A stretch of DNA of 64,000 bases. Origin: Clostridia bacterium (GTDB taxonomy: Bacteria; Bacillota; Clostridia; Oscillospirales; Acutalibacteraceae). The stretch's first letter is position 1, and the number at the start of each line of letters is the position of its first letter. Under the pieces are notes generated by a model. That model was given only the letters and a program-made list of their open reading frames with translations, did no database searches and was not told the origin of the DNA. The translations under genes were made by a program, and so were the position numbers. Location of the stretch: assembly GCA_017435385.1 (NCBI GenBank), contig JAFSFB010000004.1, positions 62,001 to 126,000 on the forward strand. The letters run 5' to 3'. Positions 27,074-36,176 of the stretch are shown here, in pieces.

Positions 27074-28093
27074 TTATTTAAGACTGTTTACGGCTTCGTA
27101 TGCCATCTGAGGATAGTCCGTCATTATGCAGTCTGCACCGTTTCGGGCAAGAGTCAGAACCTCTTCCTCGCTGTTTATCGTCCAATACTGCACCGCAATA
27201 TTGTTCTTGTGGGCGTAGTTGAGCATTTCTCTTGTTCCGAGGTTAATGAGGTTGTCAAATGCACTTGAGCCGTAAGGAATCTGCAGGGCGACATATGACG
27301 GGCTGACATCGGAAAGCTCCCAGTTCATTCTGAAATAGAAATAGAACTGAACGGCTTCAATGGCATCTGCGGTCCTTGAAATTTCGGGATAATGAGATTT
27401 CATATAGGAAGAAACATCGGGAGCAAAGGTCGACCAGATGACTCTGTCCTGAAGGCTTCGCTCGGTAATGATCGAATAAAGCCTGTCAACCGCTTTTTTG
27501 CCGTTTGAGCCGATGCTCTTTATCTCAATGACATAACGGTATTCTCTGTCACCGCAGTTTTCTTCGATATAGTCGATAACCTCGTCGCATTTCGCAACCC
27601 TGAGATTACAGGGGATATCGTCGCCCCTCAGACCACGGTAAGGATATTCACCGTCGACCTTGAAGTTTTCTCCCATGTTGAGCACCTGAGCGTCTTCGTA
27701 GCTTATCGAGGAAACATAGTTGTTTTTCTTTCCGAAAGCCTCAACGGCGTTTGAGGTTGCATCATATGTGAGGTCATGGAGAAGAACGAGCTCTCCGTCG
27801 GATGTTATCTGAACATCGAACTCGAGAGTGCTTACTCCCAGCGAATCCTGATTCTCAATGATGTTCTCGAAAGCCATGAGCGTATTCTGCGGAGCGATGC
27901 CCGCTCCCGAACGGTGAGCCGAAATATCGGGATCGAGATATTCGCTGATATAGGGGTTGTCCGAATCGGGAAAATTCTCAACGGGAGTGTCGGGGCTGCC
28001 TTCGTTGCCCATCGTCAGAAGAATCGGAATGAGCATCGCCGCAGCGACAAAGCCGTAAAAAATATTTTTTAAAGCGAGAAGAAAGGAAGCCAT
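27074..28093 (-). CDS. Membrane-anchored glycerophosphodiester phosphodiesterase
   Basis: The 339-residue product starts with one hydrophobic helix (about residues 9-28), then a GDPD domain outside the membrane: HRSGAGIAPQNT with the first catalytic His, EFDVQITSDGELVLLHD with metal ligands and the second His, and NSEEE then TDYP at the end of the barrel. Such enzymes free glycerol 3-phosphate and alcohols from glycerophosphodiesters, including lipid head groups and teichoic acid pieces. The usual HRG is HRS here. AAAGGAG precedes ATG. It lies 27 bp after the propeller/barrel gene on the same strand. Confidence 0.88.
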   Translation of the reverse strand: MASFLLALKNIFYGFVAAAMLIPILLTMGNEGSPDTPVENFPDSDNPYISEYLDPDISAHRSGAGIAPQNTLMAFENIIENQDSLGVSTLEFDVQITSDGELVLLHDLTYDATSNAVEAFGKKNNYVSSISYEDAQVLNMGENFKVDGEYPYRGLRGDDIPCNLRVAKCDEVIDYIEENCGDREYRYVIEIKSIGSNGKKAVDRLYSIITERSLQDRVIWSTFAPDVSSYMKSHYPEISRTADAIEAVQFYFYFRMNWELSDVSPSYVALQIPYGSSAFDNLINLGTREMLNYAHKNNIAVQYWTINSEEEVLTLARNGADCIMTDYPQMAYEAVNSLK

Positions 28094-28120
28094 TGTGTTC
28101 TCCTTTATCTGTAATATTTA

Positions 28121-30298
28121 TCAGTCGCCGAGAAGTCCGTAATATCTGCCCATCCAATAGGGAAGAAGGTAGATATAGGGCATCATTGCTCTCATGCCGT
28201 TTGCACCTGCGGTTCCGGGAAGAGTGGAGGTGCGGTTGACGGTTTTGCTGTTGATGTCAACGAATCTTTCGGCTCCCGAATCGCATACGAGCTGGTTGCC
28301 GTCATAATGGGAGAGGACTCTTGCGGAATACTCAAGAGCATATTTGAGCTGAGGCGGAACTCCGACCTCCTCCTGCTCGGTATCCCAGACGAGATCTTTT
28401 CTGTGGCTGTTATAAACGGGCCATCTGATAAGATCGAGAGTCATTTCCGAGAGGGATTTTGCGGCGAATTCAATGTCGCAGCTGTTGTTTGTCAGAGCAC
28501 CGTAAACGATGTTGAACAGCGGCGAACGCTCAGGTCTTTCGTATTCCCAATGATGGGTGAGTCCCATTTTGAAGATCTCTTTTTCAGCATCGCTGTCGGT
28601 ATAAACGATGAGGGGATAGATGTTGATGAAATCGAGCTGGTCATCGATATGAGCAACGTGAGCATCCTCATATTTATACTGCATGCAGTTCATTGCATAG
28701 TGATGCTTGCTGATGAGCATTTTGTAAACATCGTTATATTTTTCTTCACCCGTGACATGGTATGTTGTCTTGAGGAAGGAGAGGATCTCGAGAGAGTTTG
28801 TTCCTCTTTCGTAGAACCAGCGGTCGTCGTTGTTGAGCAGGTCGGGTTCCCAGTTAGCCCATGTTGTCGGAACGCCGTCAATATCAGTCAGATGGAAATT
28901 GTTTTCGATGATATGATCGGTTATCGTTTTAACGACCTCGGCGATCTTCTTCTTTTCGTTCTTGTCTGCAACGAGGTCGAAGTAAATGCCGTAAGCGAAA
29001 TAATGGCCCGTCATCTCGTCGCTCGAGGTTTCGCCGAGCCATTCCATCTCGGGGTTATCCTCGCAGATATGCCACTCCTCACGGTTGCCCGTTCCGAAGT
29101 CATCTTCGTAAGAATGCCTTGTTGCTCTTGCGGTGAAGCCCTTCCTGCCCGTGATCTCGGTGAGCTTTATCATCGCTTCAACGGCTCTCTTGGCGTTCTC
29201 CTTCGCTTTTTTGTCGCCCGTTACCGCATAGCGGAAGCATTCAGCGGCGCAGTAAACGCCCGTGAAAAGACCGTCGTTGTCGGAGGCGGGGAGCTTACCC
29301 GAATCCATGTCGCCGTATTTGGTGAGCTTTCTCGAAACCTGATAGCCCTCGTTTCGGGTGAAATATTTTTCGGCATATGCATCGTAGTGAGCCGCTTTTT
29401 CTTCGAGAGTCATATATTTCGAGGTGATAATGCTGATGCCCTCGGGGGTGACGGCGGCGATGGTGCCGTTTGCGGAAACGGTAATCTTCTTTACCGTCGG
29501 ATGCATGAGCCATACGCCGTATGAGAAATATGAGATCTTGCCTTCGATGAGCGTGATAACGCCCGTGTTCGTTGCAAAATATTTCTTTCCGTCGGGAGCG
29601 AAATACATATCGTTGAACGAGCCGTCGGGTACGGAATAGAAATCGTTGCCGTTGAACCAATAGTTTCTGCCGTCATAGATATTAAGACCTTCGTCAGAGC
29701 CGACCCAGAGATGACCGAGTCCGTCGATGGCGATGCAGTTGATCTTCTGGCTGAGAACGCCCGTTGTATCGGGAATGAGTTCAGCCCAATGGCGGCGTTT
29801 GCCCTTCATCGAAAGAAGACCTTCGGCTGTTGAGCCCGTGTAAACGGTTTCGCCGTATTTTGATTTGTTGTCGAGTGCGGCAAGGCAGACGGTATCCTCA
29901 GCGGCATGCATTATTCTTTTGAATGCGCCGTTTTCCTCAAGATAGAGGCTGTCCTCGGTTATGAGCCAGAAGGATTTGTCAAGACCGACCGAAATATCGA
30001 CAACGGGGGAGTCGAATTCTGCGATTTTCTTAGCCTTTCCCTTTTTGATCTCAGCAAGGCTGTTGCCGATTGCGGCGTAAAGCTTTCCGTTTTCGGAGAA
30101 GAGCTTTGATGCCTTGACGGCAAGCTTCTTCGTCTTTCCGTCTGCGTATTCGATAAGGCAGTCGGGCTGAGCGATATAAAGAGTTTCGCCTTCAAAAGCA
30201 ACGGACGAAACGCTTTCAAGGTCGATACCGTTCTCTGCAGTAAGGAATTTTTTATCGTACTGTATGAATTCACCGAAGTGAAGCGTATTCTTCTTCAT
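28121..30298 (-). CDS. Beta-propeller plus (alpha/alpha)-barrel protein, putative glycan enzyme
   Basis: The 725-residue protein has two parts. Residues 1-300 are strand-rich repeats with a two-component-regulator-propeller-like motif (INCIAIDGLGHLWVGSDEGLNIYDG near 187-211, and repeats such as FNDMYFAPDGKKYFATNTG). Residues 330-725 are helical with alternating inner and outer helices, including NDGLFTGVYCAAECFRYA, and many Trp, Tyr and His, as in (alpha/alpha)6 barrels of GH88, GH127 and related families. No signal peptide is visible, so a cytoplasmic location is inferred. I do not recognise a family; a sugar hydrolase or lyase fits the neighbours (Gfo/Idh upstream by 17 bp). Confidence 0.6.
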   Translation of the reverse strand: MKKNTLHFGEFIQYDKKFLTAENGIDLESVSSVAFEGETLYIAQPDCLIEYADGKTKKLAVKASKLFSENGKLYAAIGNSLAEIKKGKAKKIAEFDSPVVDISVGLDKSFWLITEDSLYLEENGAFKRIMHAAEDTVCLAALDNKSKYGETVYTGSTAEGLLSMKGKRRHWAELIPDTTGVLSQKINCIAIDGLGHLWVGSDEGLNIYDGRNYWFNGNDFYSVPDGSFNDMYFAPDGKKYFATNTGVITLIEGKISYFSYGVWLMHPTVKKITVSANGTIAAVTPEGISIITSKYMTLEEKAAHYDAYAEKYFTRNEGYQVSRKLTKYGDMDSGKLPASDNDGLFTGVYCAAECFRYAVTGDKKAKENAKRAVEAMIKLTEITGRKGFTARATRHSYEDDFGTGNREEWHICEDNPEMEWLGETSSDEMTGHYFAYGIYFDLVADKNEKKKIAEVVKTITDHIIENNFHLTDIDGVPTTWANWEPDLLNNDDRWFYERGTNSLEILSFLKTTYHVTGEEKYNDVYKMLISKHHYAMNCMQYKYEDAHVAHIDDQLDFINIYPLIVYTDSDAEKEIFKMGLTHHWEYERPERSPLFNIVYGALTNNSCDIEFAAKSLSEMTLDLIRWPVYNSHRKDLVWDTEQEEVGVPPQLKYALEYSARVLSHYDGNQLVCDSGAERFVDINSKTVNRTSTLPGTAGANGMRAMMPYIYLLPYWMGRYYGLLGD

Positions 30299-30315
30299 TA
30301 ATTCTTCTCCTGTAA

Positions 30316-31410
30316 TTATATCTGGGGAATTTCCATGGGCATGCCGCCCTGAACTGCGGACTCGTGAGCGATGATGCCGGGAAGTGACATGTTGATTGCA
30401 AAGTCAACATCAAGCTCGGGCTTCTTGCCCTCAACAAGGCAGTTGATGAAGTCCTTGACCATCTTTCCGTCTGCACCGCCGTGACCGCTTGAATCCTCGC
30501 CGTCGTAGCAGGTCGTTACGGGAATGACGATCTTCGAGTTTGCGTTGAAGGTTCCGGGAACGCTGTGGAGGCTTGCGAGAGAGGGAGCGTTGTCAACGAC
30601 CTTTGATCTGTCGGTTTCGATCGTGCCCCTTGTTCCGCAGATGCGGTAGTTATGGTCATAGCTTGTGTAAGCACCGAAGCTGACAAGCAGTCTGATGACC
30701 GCACCCTTTGCGGTCTTGAAAAGAGCAACGCCCGTTTCTTTTCTCTCGGGTGTATAGGGATCGTAATTGATGTCTGCCTCAAGGCAGGTTACGCTGACGA
30801 CCTTGTCATTCATGACATAGAGAAGGGGACCGAGCTCATGGGTGAGATATCTGATTGCAGGCTGATATGTTCTCCAATGTCCCTCGGGATAATATGTGGG
30901 AGAGAATTCATCGGGATTGAGAGCGTGAAGATATTCCGCCTCGGCATATGCGATATCGCCGAAAAGACCGTCCTCATGCATCTTCTTCCATGTCTGAATG
31001 AATGCCCAGTAGCAGCAGTTTTCGGCTGCCATATATGTAAGGTCGGGATGAGCCTCGCAGGCGGCTTTGAGTTCCTTTGCTTCTTCGACGGAGTTGACCG
31101 AGGGAATCTCGCAGAGAACATGCTTGCCTGCTTCAAATGCTTTTATAACGATCGGAACATGGTAAACGGCTTCGGTTGCAACGATAACCGCATCGATATC
31201 CGATTTGAGGAATTCGTCATAGTCGCTGAACTGAATGAGGTTCTTATCTTCGAGAACCTCCGAAAGCTCATCATAGCCTTTTTTGAGAATAGCGGGATTA
31301 TGGTCGCAGACCGAAACAAGCTTTGCGTTTTTGACGCCTTTGAGGCATCTTGCAACGGCGGTTCCTCTTCCGAGACCGACAACGCCGCATTTTATGATCT
31401 TATCGCTCAT
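30316..31410 (-). CDS. Gfo/Idh/MocA-family oxidoreductase
   Basis: The 364-residue product has the N-terminal Rossmann motif GVVGLGRGTA near residue 9, the conserved CEIPSV (the family EKP-like position with the catalytic-region Lys replaced by Ile-Pro) near residue 94, and a C-terminal alpha/beta substrate domain. Family members oxidise or reduce sugars, inositols and glycosides with NAD(P), sometimes to cleave glycosidic bonds by an oxidation-elimination route. The usual EKP lysine is not seen, so the mechanism may differ. It is the first gene of the unit with the propeller/barrel protein. GAGGAGAG precedes ATG. Confidence 0.85.
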   Translation of the reverse strand: MSDKIIKCGVVGLGRGTAVARCLKGVKNAKLVSVCDHNPAILKKGYDELSEVLEDKNLIQFSDYDEFLKSDIDAVIVATEAVYHVPIVIKAFEAGKHVLCEIPSVNSVEEAKELKAACEAHPDLTYMAAENCCYWAFIQTWKKMHEDGLFGDIAYAEAEYLHALNPDEFSPTYYPEGHWRTYQPAIRYLTHELGPLLYVMNDKVVSVTCLEADINYDPYTPERKETGVALFKTAKGAVIRLLVSFGAYTSYDHNYRICGTRGTIETDRSKVVDNAPSLASLHSVPGTFNANSKIVIPVTTCYDGEDSSGHGGADGKMVKDFINCLVEGKKPELDVDFAINMSLPGIIAHESAVQGGMPMEIPQI

Positions 31411-31443
31411 GGCAGATCTCTCCTTTATAAGACATTTTGATAT

Positions 31444-31472
31444 ATTATATAATACTTTTTCGGTTTTGTCAT
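31444..31472 (-). promoter_or_regulatory. Promoter of the Gfo/Idh unit
   Basis: On the minus strand ATGACA (31472-31467), 17 bases and TATAAT (31449-31444) lie 34 bp upstream of the gene. Confidence 0.65.
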
Positions 31473-31517
31473 CATTTTACTGAAATAAAATAAATAAAAT
31501 CTTGTCGCTGAAAGCTG

Positions 31518-31546
31518 TTGAAAAATATTGATTTCTGATTTATAAT
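31518..31546 (+). promoter_or_regulatory. Promoter of the Tet(M)-like GTPase gene
   Basis: TTGAAA (31518-31523), 17 bases and TATAAT (31541-31546) lie 26 bp before the start. The leader is far too short for the long attenuator region known in front of tet(M). Confidence 0.7.
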
Positions 31547-31572
31547 TTATAAATATGAAATGAGGTGAGAAA

Positions 31573-33594
31573 ATGCAGGTCAAAATCCATAACATCGGTA
31601 TACTTGCTCATGTTGACTCGGGTAAAACAACGCTTACCGAGCAGCTGCTTTTTCTCACGGGTGCCGTTCGCAAGGCGGGAAGCGTTGACAGCGGAACTGC
31701 CGCAACCGACAGCCTCGGAATTGAAAAGCAAAGAGGAATCTCCGTCAGAAGTGCGGCGGCAAGCATAAAGCATAAGAATGTGACCGTCAATATTATCGAC
31801 ACCCCCGGGCATGTTGATTTTGCGGGTGAGGTCGAAAGAGCTCTTTCGGCTCTTGATTATGCGGTCGTTGTTATTTCGGCGGTCGAGGGGATCCGTGCTC
31901 ATACGGAGAATATTCTCGCTTCCCTTGAGGCGGCGAAGCTTCCGTTTGCCGTTTTTATCAACAAAATTGACAGAGCGGGCGCCGATTCCTCTTCCGTTCT
32001 GAAAGAGCTTGAAAAAATATCGTCGGGGAAATGTCTTTGCGTTTCTGTAACCGAAAACGAGGGAGAGGAAAATGCGGCAGTAAGTAAAACCGACAGCGAA
32101 AGCTTTGCTCTTGATGCAACCTGCGCTCTTGCCGAGCTTTGCGAAGAAGCGGAGGAGGCTTTTCTCTCCGATTCTGTTCTTTCGTATCAGAGAGCGGCGG
32201 AGCTTGTCAGGGAAGAAATATCCTCCTGCCGTCTGATTCCCGTTCTGTGCGGAAGCGCAAAATATTCAGTCGGCGTTGAAGAGCTTGCCGATTTTCTCGT
32301 TGACTTTATGCCGTCTGCTCAGCGAAGGGCAACCGACGGGCTGTGCGGAATCATCTATAAAATAGAACACGATAAAAACCTCGGCAAGATTTCTCATGTC
32401 AGACTTTTCGGCGGAGAGATCGCAAACCGTGACGAGGTTGAAATATTTTCTCCCGACGAAGCCGTGACGGCGGAAAACGACGATAATGCGGCGGTAGAGA
32501 TCGAAAAGAAGCCGCCCGTCACAGAAAAGGTTTCTCAGATAAAGAGCTTTTCGGGAGCAAAATTCATTGATTCGGGAATCGTGCGAAGCGGCGAGATTGC
32601 TGCTCTCTGCGGACTCCCGGGCGCAAAAACGGGGCATTTCATCGGCTCTCTCGCAAGAAGCGAAACGGCGAAGCTTGTCAATCCGTTTCTCCGTGTCAAG
32701 GTAACGCCGTCTGACGGCGATGCGCTCAAGCTTTCTTCTCTTGCGGCGGCTCTCGGTGAGCTTTCCGACGAAGAGCCGTATATTGACGCAAAATGGGAAA
32801 ACGGTCAGAAGGAAATAACCATCAGCACGACGGGTAAAATTCAGCTCGAGGTTATCGACAATCTTCTGAAGGAGCGTTACGGCTTGTCGGCAAGCTTTTC
32901 ACCTCCGACCGTTATATATAAAGAAACACCGTCGTCAAAGGGACTTGCACGGGCAAGCTACACCATGCCCAAGCCCTGCTGGGCGGTCGTTGAGTTTCTG
33001 TTTGAACCCATGCCGAGGGGCTACGGCGTCAGCTATCACGGCAGACTGCCCTCCGACCAGTGCTTTTACAGATATCAGTCCCATATCAGAACATCGTTTA
33101 ATTCCTGCCTTGAGCAGGGACTTTACGGCTGGGAGGTCACGGATTTCAGATGCACTCTTGTCGGCGGTGAGCATCACACGATACATACCCATCCGCTCGA
33201 TTTCTTTGTCTGCACCCCGATGGCGTTCATGAACGGACTTTCACAGCTCGGCTCAACGGTTCTTGAACCCCTGCTTAAAATCAGAGTCACCGTTCCCGAG
33301 GAGCTTTCGGGCAAGGTGCTTTCCGAAATAATCAAAATGGGCGGCGAATATGACGCTCCCGTTATCCGTTCTCAGACGGCAACGCTCGAGGCTGTTGTTC
33401 CCGTTGCAACCTCCATGGATTTCCCTGCAAGGCTTGCTGTCATGTCCTCGGGAAAAGCCGTTCTCAACCAGTCGTTTTTCGGCTACAGAGAATGCCGTGA
33501 CGGTATGGAGCATATTAATCCACGCAGAGGAGTCAATCCGCTCGACAGGTCGAAGTGGATCCTCTATGCAAGGGGAGCATATATGTCCGACTGA
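31573..33594 (+). CDS. Tet(M)/EF-G-like ribosome-binding GTPase
   Basis: The 673-residue translation-factor GTPase has G1 AHVDSGKT at residues 12-19, a G3 motif DTPGHVDF, G4 NKID, then EF-G-like domains II-V, ending with KWILYARGAYMSD near the C-terminus as in Tet ribosomal protection proteins. Tet proteins are about 640 residues; the excess here lies in acidic inserts near 160-180 and 300-320. Chromosomal relatives are common in Clostridia and need not give resistance. Base usage matches the neighbours and no mobile gene is near, so a long-resident housekeeping or stress role is as likely as antibiotic protection. The GAGGTGAG site is well placed. Confidence 0.85.
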   Translation: MQVKIHNIGILAHVDSGKTTLTEQLLFLTGAVRKAGSVDSGTAATDSLGIEKQRGISVRSAAASIKHKNVTVNIIDTPGHVDFAGEVERALSALDYAVVVISAVEGIRAHTENILASLEAAKLPFAVFINKIDRAGADSSSVLKELEKISSGKCLCVSVTENEGEENAAVSKTDSESFALDATCALAELCEEAEEAFLSDSVLSYQRAAELVREEISSCRLIPVLCGSAKYSVGVEELADFLVDFMPSAQRRATDGLCGIIYKIEHDKNLGKISHVRLFGGEIANRDEVEIFSPDEAVTAENDDNAAVEIEKKPPVTEKVSQIKSFSGAKFIDSGIVRSGEIAALCGLPGAKTGHFIGSLARSETAKLVNPFLRVKVTPSDGDALKLSSLAAALGELSDEEPYIDAKWENGQKEITISTTGKIQLEVIDNLLKERYGLSASFSPPTVIYKETPSSKGLARASYTMPKPCWAVVEFLFEPMPRGYGVSYHGRLPSDQCFYRYQSHIRTSFNSCLEQGLYGWEVTDFRCTLVGGEHHTIHTHPLDFFVCTPMAFMNGLSQLGSTVLEPLLKIRVTVPEELSGKVLSEIIKMGGEYDAPVIRSQTATLEAVVPVATSMDFPARLAVMSSGKAVLNQSFFGYRECRDGMEHINPRRGVNPLDRSKWILYARGAYMSD

Positions 33595-33597
33595 CGG

Positions 33598-33625
33598 TTG
33601 ATTTTATTGTTATCGGTGATATAAT
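33598..33625 (+). promoter_or_regulatory. Promoter of pncA-nadE
   Basis: TTGATT (33598-33603), 16 bases and TATAAT (33620-33625) lie 24 bp before pncA. Confidence 0.65.
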
Positions 33626-33649
33626 AAGAACAGAAAAGGGGAATTTAAA

Positions 33650-34150
33650 ATGAAAAAAACTCTCATAGTTGTTGATATGCAGAACGACTTTATCAATGAG
33701 GCTCTCGGCACAAAAGAGGCAGTTGCCATCGTTCCGAATGTTAAAAAGAAAATTGAAGAATATGTCGCAAACGGCGACGAGATTATTTTTACAAGGGACA
33801 CCCATTCCGAAGATTATCTTGAAACTCCCGAGGGTAAGAAGCTTCCTGTCAAGCACTGTATAAAGGGTACTCACGGCTGGGAGATTGCCGACGGGCTTTA
33901 TGTTGAGGGCTGTAAGATAATAGACAAGCCCAATTTCGGCTGGCCCGAATGGAAAAACGAAAGCCTCGAAAAGGTTGAGATCATCGGCCTTTGCACGGAT
34001 ATCTGCGTTGTTTCAAACGCACTTATTATTAAGGCTTCGTTTCCCGATGCCGAGGTCAGCGTTGATGCCTCGTGCTGTGCGGGCGTAACTCCCGAAACCC
34101 ATGCTGCGGCGCTTGCGACCATGAAAATGTGTCAGATCGATATTAAGTAA
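33650..34150 (+). CDS. pncA: Nicotinamidase-like isochorismatase-family hydrolase
   Basis: The 166-residue protein has the family catalytic set: Asp9 in VVDMQNDF, Lys93 in IIDKPNFG and Cys119 in CTDICVVSNAL. Likely metal ligands are Asp50 and His52 (TRDTHSEDY) and His69. Nicotinamidase converts nicotinamide to nicotinate for NAD salvage. It lies 14 bp before nadE in what looks like a two-gene unit, which supports the NAD role over other isochorismatase-family reactions. Confidence 0.85.
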   Translation: MKKTLIVVDMQNDFINEALGTKEAVAIVPNVKKKIEEYVANGDEIIFTRDTHSEDYLETPEGKKLPVKHCIKGTHGWEIADGLYVEGCKIIDKPNFGWPEWKNESLEKVEIIGLCTDICVVSNALIIKASFPDAEVSVDASCCAGVTPETHAAALATMKMCQIDIK

Positions 34151-34164
34151 ACGGCGGTGAAACC

Positions 34165-34896
34165 ATGTTTGATGCAGTTAAAGTTAAAAACGAATGTGTT
34201 GAATGGATAAGAAATTTCTTTGAGGAAAACGGAAGGGGCTGCAATGCGGTCCTCGGCATTTCGGGCGGCAAGGATAGCTCGATTGCCGCTGCGCTCTGCG
34301 TTGAGGCACTCGGAAAGGAGAGAGTTATCGGAGTGCTCATGCCTCAGGGCGAGCAGCACGATATCGATATGGCGTATCTGCTTGTCAATCATCTCGGCAT
34401 AAAGCATTTCGAGGTCAACATCAAGGCGGCGGTTGACGGTCTTCTGGGCAGCATTCCCGACGAGCTTGAAATTTCCGTTCAGGCAAGGACAAACCTTCCT
34501 CCGAGAATCAGAATGTCAACGGTTTATGCCGTCAGTCAGTCGCTCAACGGCAGAGTTGTCAACACCTGCAACCTCTCCGAGGACTGGGTCGGCTATTCGA
34601 CGAGATACGGCGATGCGGCAGGCGATTTTTCGCCCATGGCAAACCTGACCGTGACCGAGGTCAAGGAAATAGGCAGGCTTCTCGGTCTTCCCGATGTTCT
34701 TGTCGACAAGGTTCCGATTGACGGACTTTGCGGCAAAACCGACGAAGAAAACCTCGGCTTCACCTATGCCGAGCTTGACAGATATATCCGCACGGGCGAA
34801 ATTGACGACCCTGAGAAAAAGGAGCTTATCGACAGAAAGCATAAAGCCAATCTTTTCAAGCTTCAGCTTATGCCGACCTTCAAGCCCGAAATATAA
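34165..34896 (+). CDS. nadE: NH3-dependent NAD+ synthase
   Basis: The 243-residue enzyme adenylates and amidates nicotinate adenine dinucleotide to NAD+. The ATP pyrophosphatase loop SGGKDSS lies near residue 33, and ARTNLPPRIRMSTVYAVSQ and GNLSEDW-like CNLSEDWVGY follow. There is no glutaminase (nitrilase) domain, so free ammonia is the likely nitrogen donor. It follows pncA with a GGCGGTG site. A bidirectional terminator follows. Confidence 0.93.
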   Translation: MFDAVKVKNECVEWIRNFFEENGRGCNAVLGISGGKDSSIAAALCVEALGKERVIGVLMPQGEQHDIDMAYLLVNHLGIKHFEVNIKAAVDGLLGSIPDELEISVQARTNLPPRIRMSTVYAVSQSLNGRVVNTCNLSEDWVGYSTRYGDAAGDFSPMANLTVTEVKEIGRLLGLPDVLVDKVPIDGLCGKTDEENLGFTYAELDRYIRTGEIDDPEKKELIDRKHKANLFKLQLMPTFKPEI

Positions 34897-34901
34897 AAAT
34901 C

Positions 34902-34930
34902 AAGCCCCGAAGCGGAAAGCTTCGGGGCTT
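34902..34930. terminator. Bidirectional terminator between nadE and fucO
   Basis: A 12-bp perfect stem AAGCCCCGAAGC/GCTTCGGGGCTT with a five-base loop lies between convergent genes. Confidence 0.8.
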
Positions 34931-34945
34931 TGTGCTGTATTATAA

Positions 34946-36094
34946 TCAGATGAGTGAATTGTAAAGAGCGGAGATTTCTTCAACGCTTGTATCTCTGGGG
35001 TTGCCGGGACGGCATGCATCGTCGAATGCGCTCTGAGCAAGGAAGGGGATATCCTCAGCCTTGACGATTTCCTTGAGGTCAGCGGGAATGCCGACATCGA
35101 TCGAAAGCTGCTTGACTGCATCGATTGCTGCCTTGCGTGCATCCTCGATGCTCATTGCTTCTGTGCCTTCAACGCCCATAGCCTTTGCGATATCTCTGTA
35201 TTTGTCACCCGTTGCAGGTGCATTGTATTCCATAACGGTGGGAAGGATGATTGCGTTTGCAACGCCGTGAGGTGTGTCATAGAGTGCGCCGAGAGGATGA
35301 GCCATTGAGTGAACGATGCCAAGACCGACATTTGAGAAGCCCATGCCTGCGATATACTGACCGAGAGCCATGCCTTCTCTGCCCTCGTCTGTGTTTGCAA
35401 CCGCACCTCTGAGGCTCTTTGCGATGATCTCGATAGCCTTGATGTGGAACATGTCGCTCATTTCCCATGCGCCCTTTGTGATGTAGCCTTCGATAGCGTG
35501 GGTGAGAGCATCCATGCCCGTTGCGGCTGTAAGACCTGCAGGCATTGTTGACATCATGTCGGGATCGACAACTGCGACAACGGGAATGTCGTGAACATCA
35601 ACGCAGACCATCTTTCGGTTGTTCTGAGCGTCTGTGATAACATAGTTGATCGTAACCTCAGCGGCTGTGCCTGCGGTTGTGGGAACAGCGATGATGGGAA
35701 CGCACTTGTTCTTTGTGGGAGCAACGCCCTCAAGCGAACGGACATCAGCAAATTCGGGGTTAGCGATGATGATGCCGACAGCTTTTGCGGTATCCATTGA
35801 CGAGCCTCCGCCGATAGCGATGATGCAGTCTGCGCCGCTTGCCTTGAAGCTTTCAACGCCTGCCTGAACATTTTCGATCGTGGGGTTAGCCTGAATTGTG
35901 CTGAAAATGTCATAGGGAATTTCTGCACCCTTGAGAATGTTGAGAACCTTGTCTGCAACGCCGAACTTGATGAGGTCGGGATCGCAGCAAACGAGAGCCT
36001 TGTTGAAGCCCCTTGCTTTGAATTCATCGGCGATAGCAGCGATTGCGCCCTTGCCGTGGTATGAAGTTTCGTTGAGTACAAATCTGTTAGCCAT
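34946..36094 (-). CDS. fucO: Lactaldehyde reductase, iron-containing alcohol dehydrogenase
   Basis: The 382-residue enzyme reduces L-lactaldehyde to 1,2-propanediol with NADH. The nucleotide motif GGGSSMDTAK lies near residue 96, PTTAGTAAEVT follows, and the iron ligands are an Asp and three His in the region DALTHAIEGY, HSMAHPLGA and DTPHG. It follows rhaA and rhaD on the same strand; rhamnulose-1-phosphate aldolase produces L-lactaldehyde, so the three genes form one path. Confidence 0.92.
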   Translation of the reverse strand: MANRFVLNETSYHGKGAIAAIADEFKARGFNKALVCCDPDLIKFGVADKVLNILKGAEIPYDIFSTIQANPTIENVQAGVESFKASGADCIIAIGGGSSMDTAKAVGIIIANPEFADVRSLEGVAPTKNKCVPIIAVPTTAGTAAEVTINYVITDAQNNRKMVCVDVHDIPVVAVVDPDMMSTMPAGLTAATGMDALTHAIEGYITKGAWEMSDMFHIKAIEIIAKSLRGAVANTDEGREGMALGQYIAGMGFSNVGLGIVHSMAHPLGALYDTPHGVANAIILPTVMEYNAPATGDKYRDIAKAMGVEGTEAMSIEDARKAAIDAVKQLSIDVGIPADLKEIVKAEDIPFLAQSAFDDACRPGNPRDTSVEEISALYNSLI

Positions 36095-36114
36095 GGTAAA
36101 ATCCTCCGTTTATA

Positions 36115-36172
36115 ATAGTGAATAGCTAAGAGTGAATAGTGAATAGTTGAGGGCGGACTCTGTCCGCACCTG
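36115..36172. repeat. Short direct and inverted repeats between fucO and rhaD
   Basis: TAGTGAATAG recurs twice with related AAGAGTGAATAG between, followed by an inverted GGGCGGAC/GTCCGC pair. Similar pieces (CACCATTCAC, AAGGGCGAAGCCCTT) lie at 41560-41608, so this may be a dispersed intergenic repeat family. Confidence 0.45.
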
Positions 36173-36176
36173 ATTA

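Noticed and set aside
28307..29524. 405-codon open frame antisense to the propeller/barrel gene
   Set aside because: The opposite strand carries the recognisable domains; this frame has no motif or signal of its own.
36115..36172. CRISPR-like array in the fucO-rhaD gap
   Set aside because: The repeats are about 10 bases, unevenly spaced, and there are no unique spacers or cas genes.
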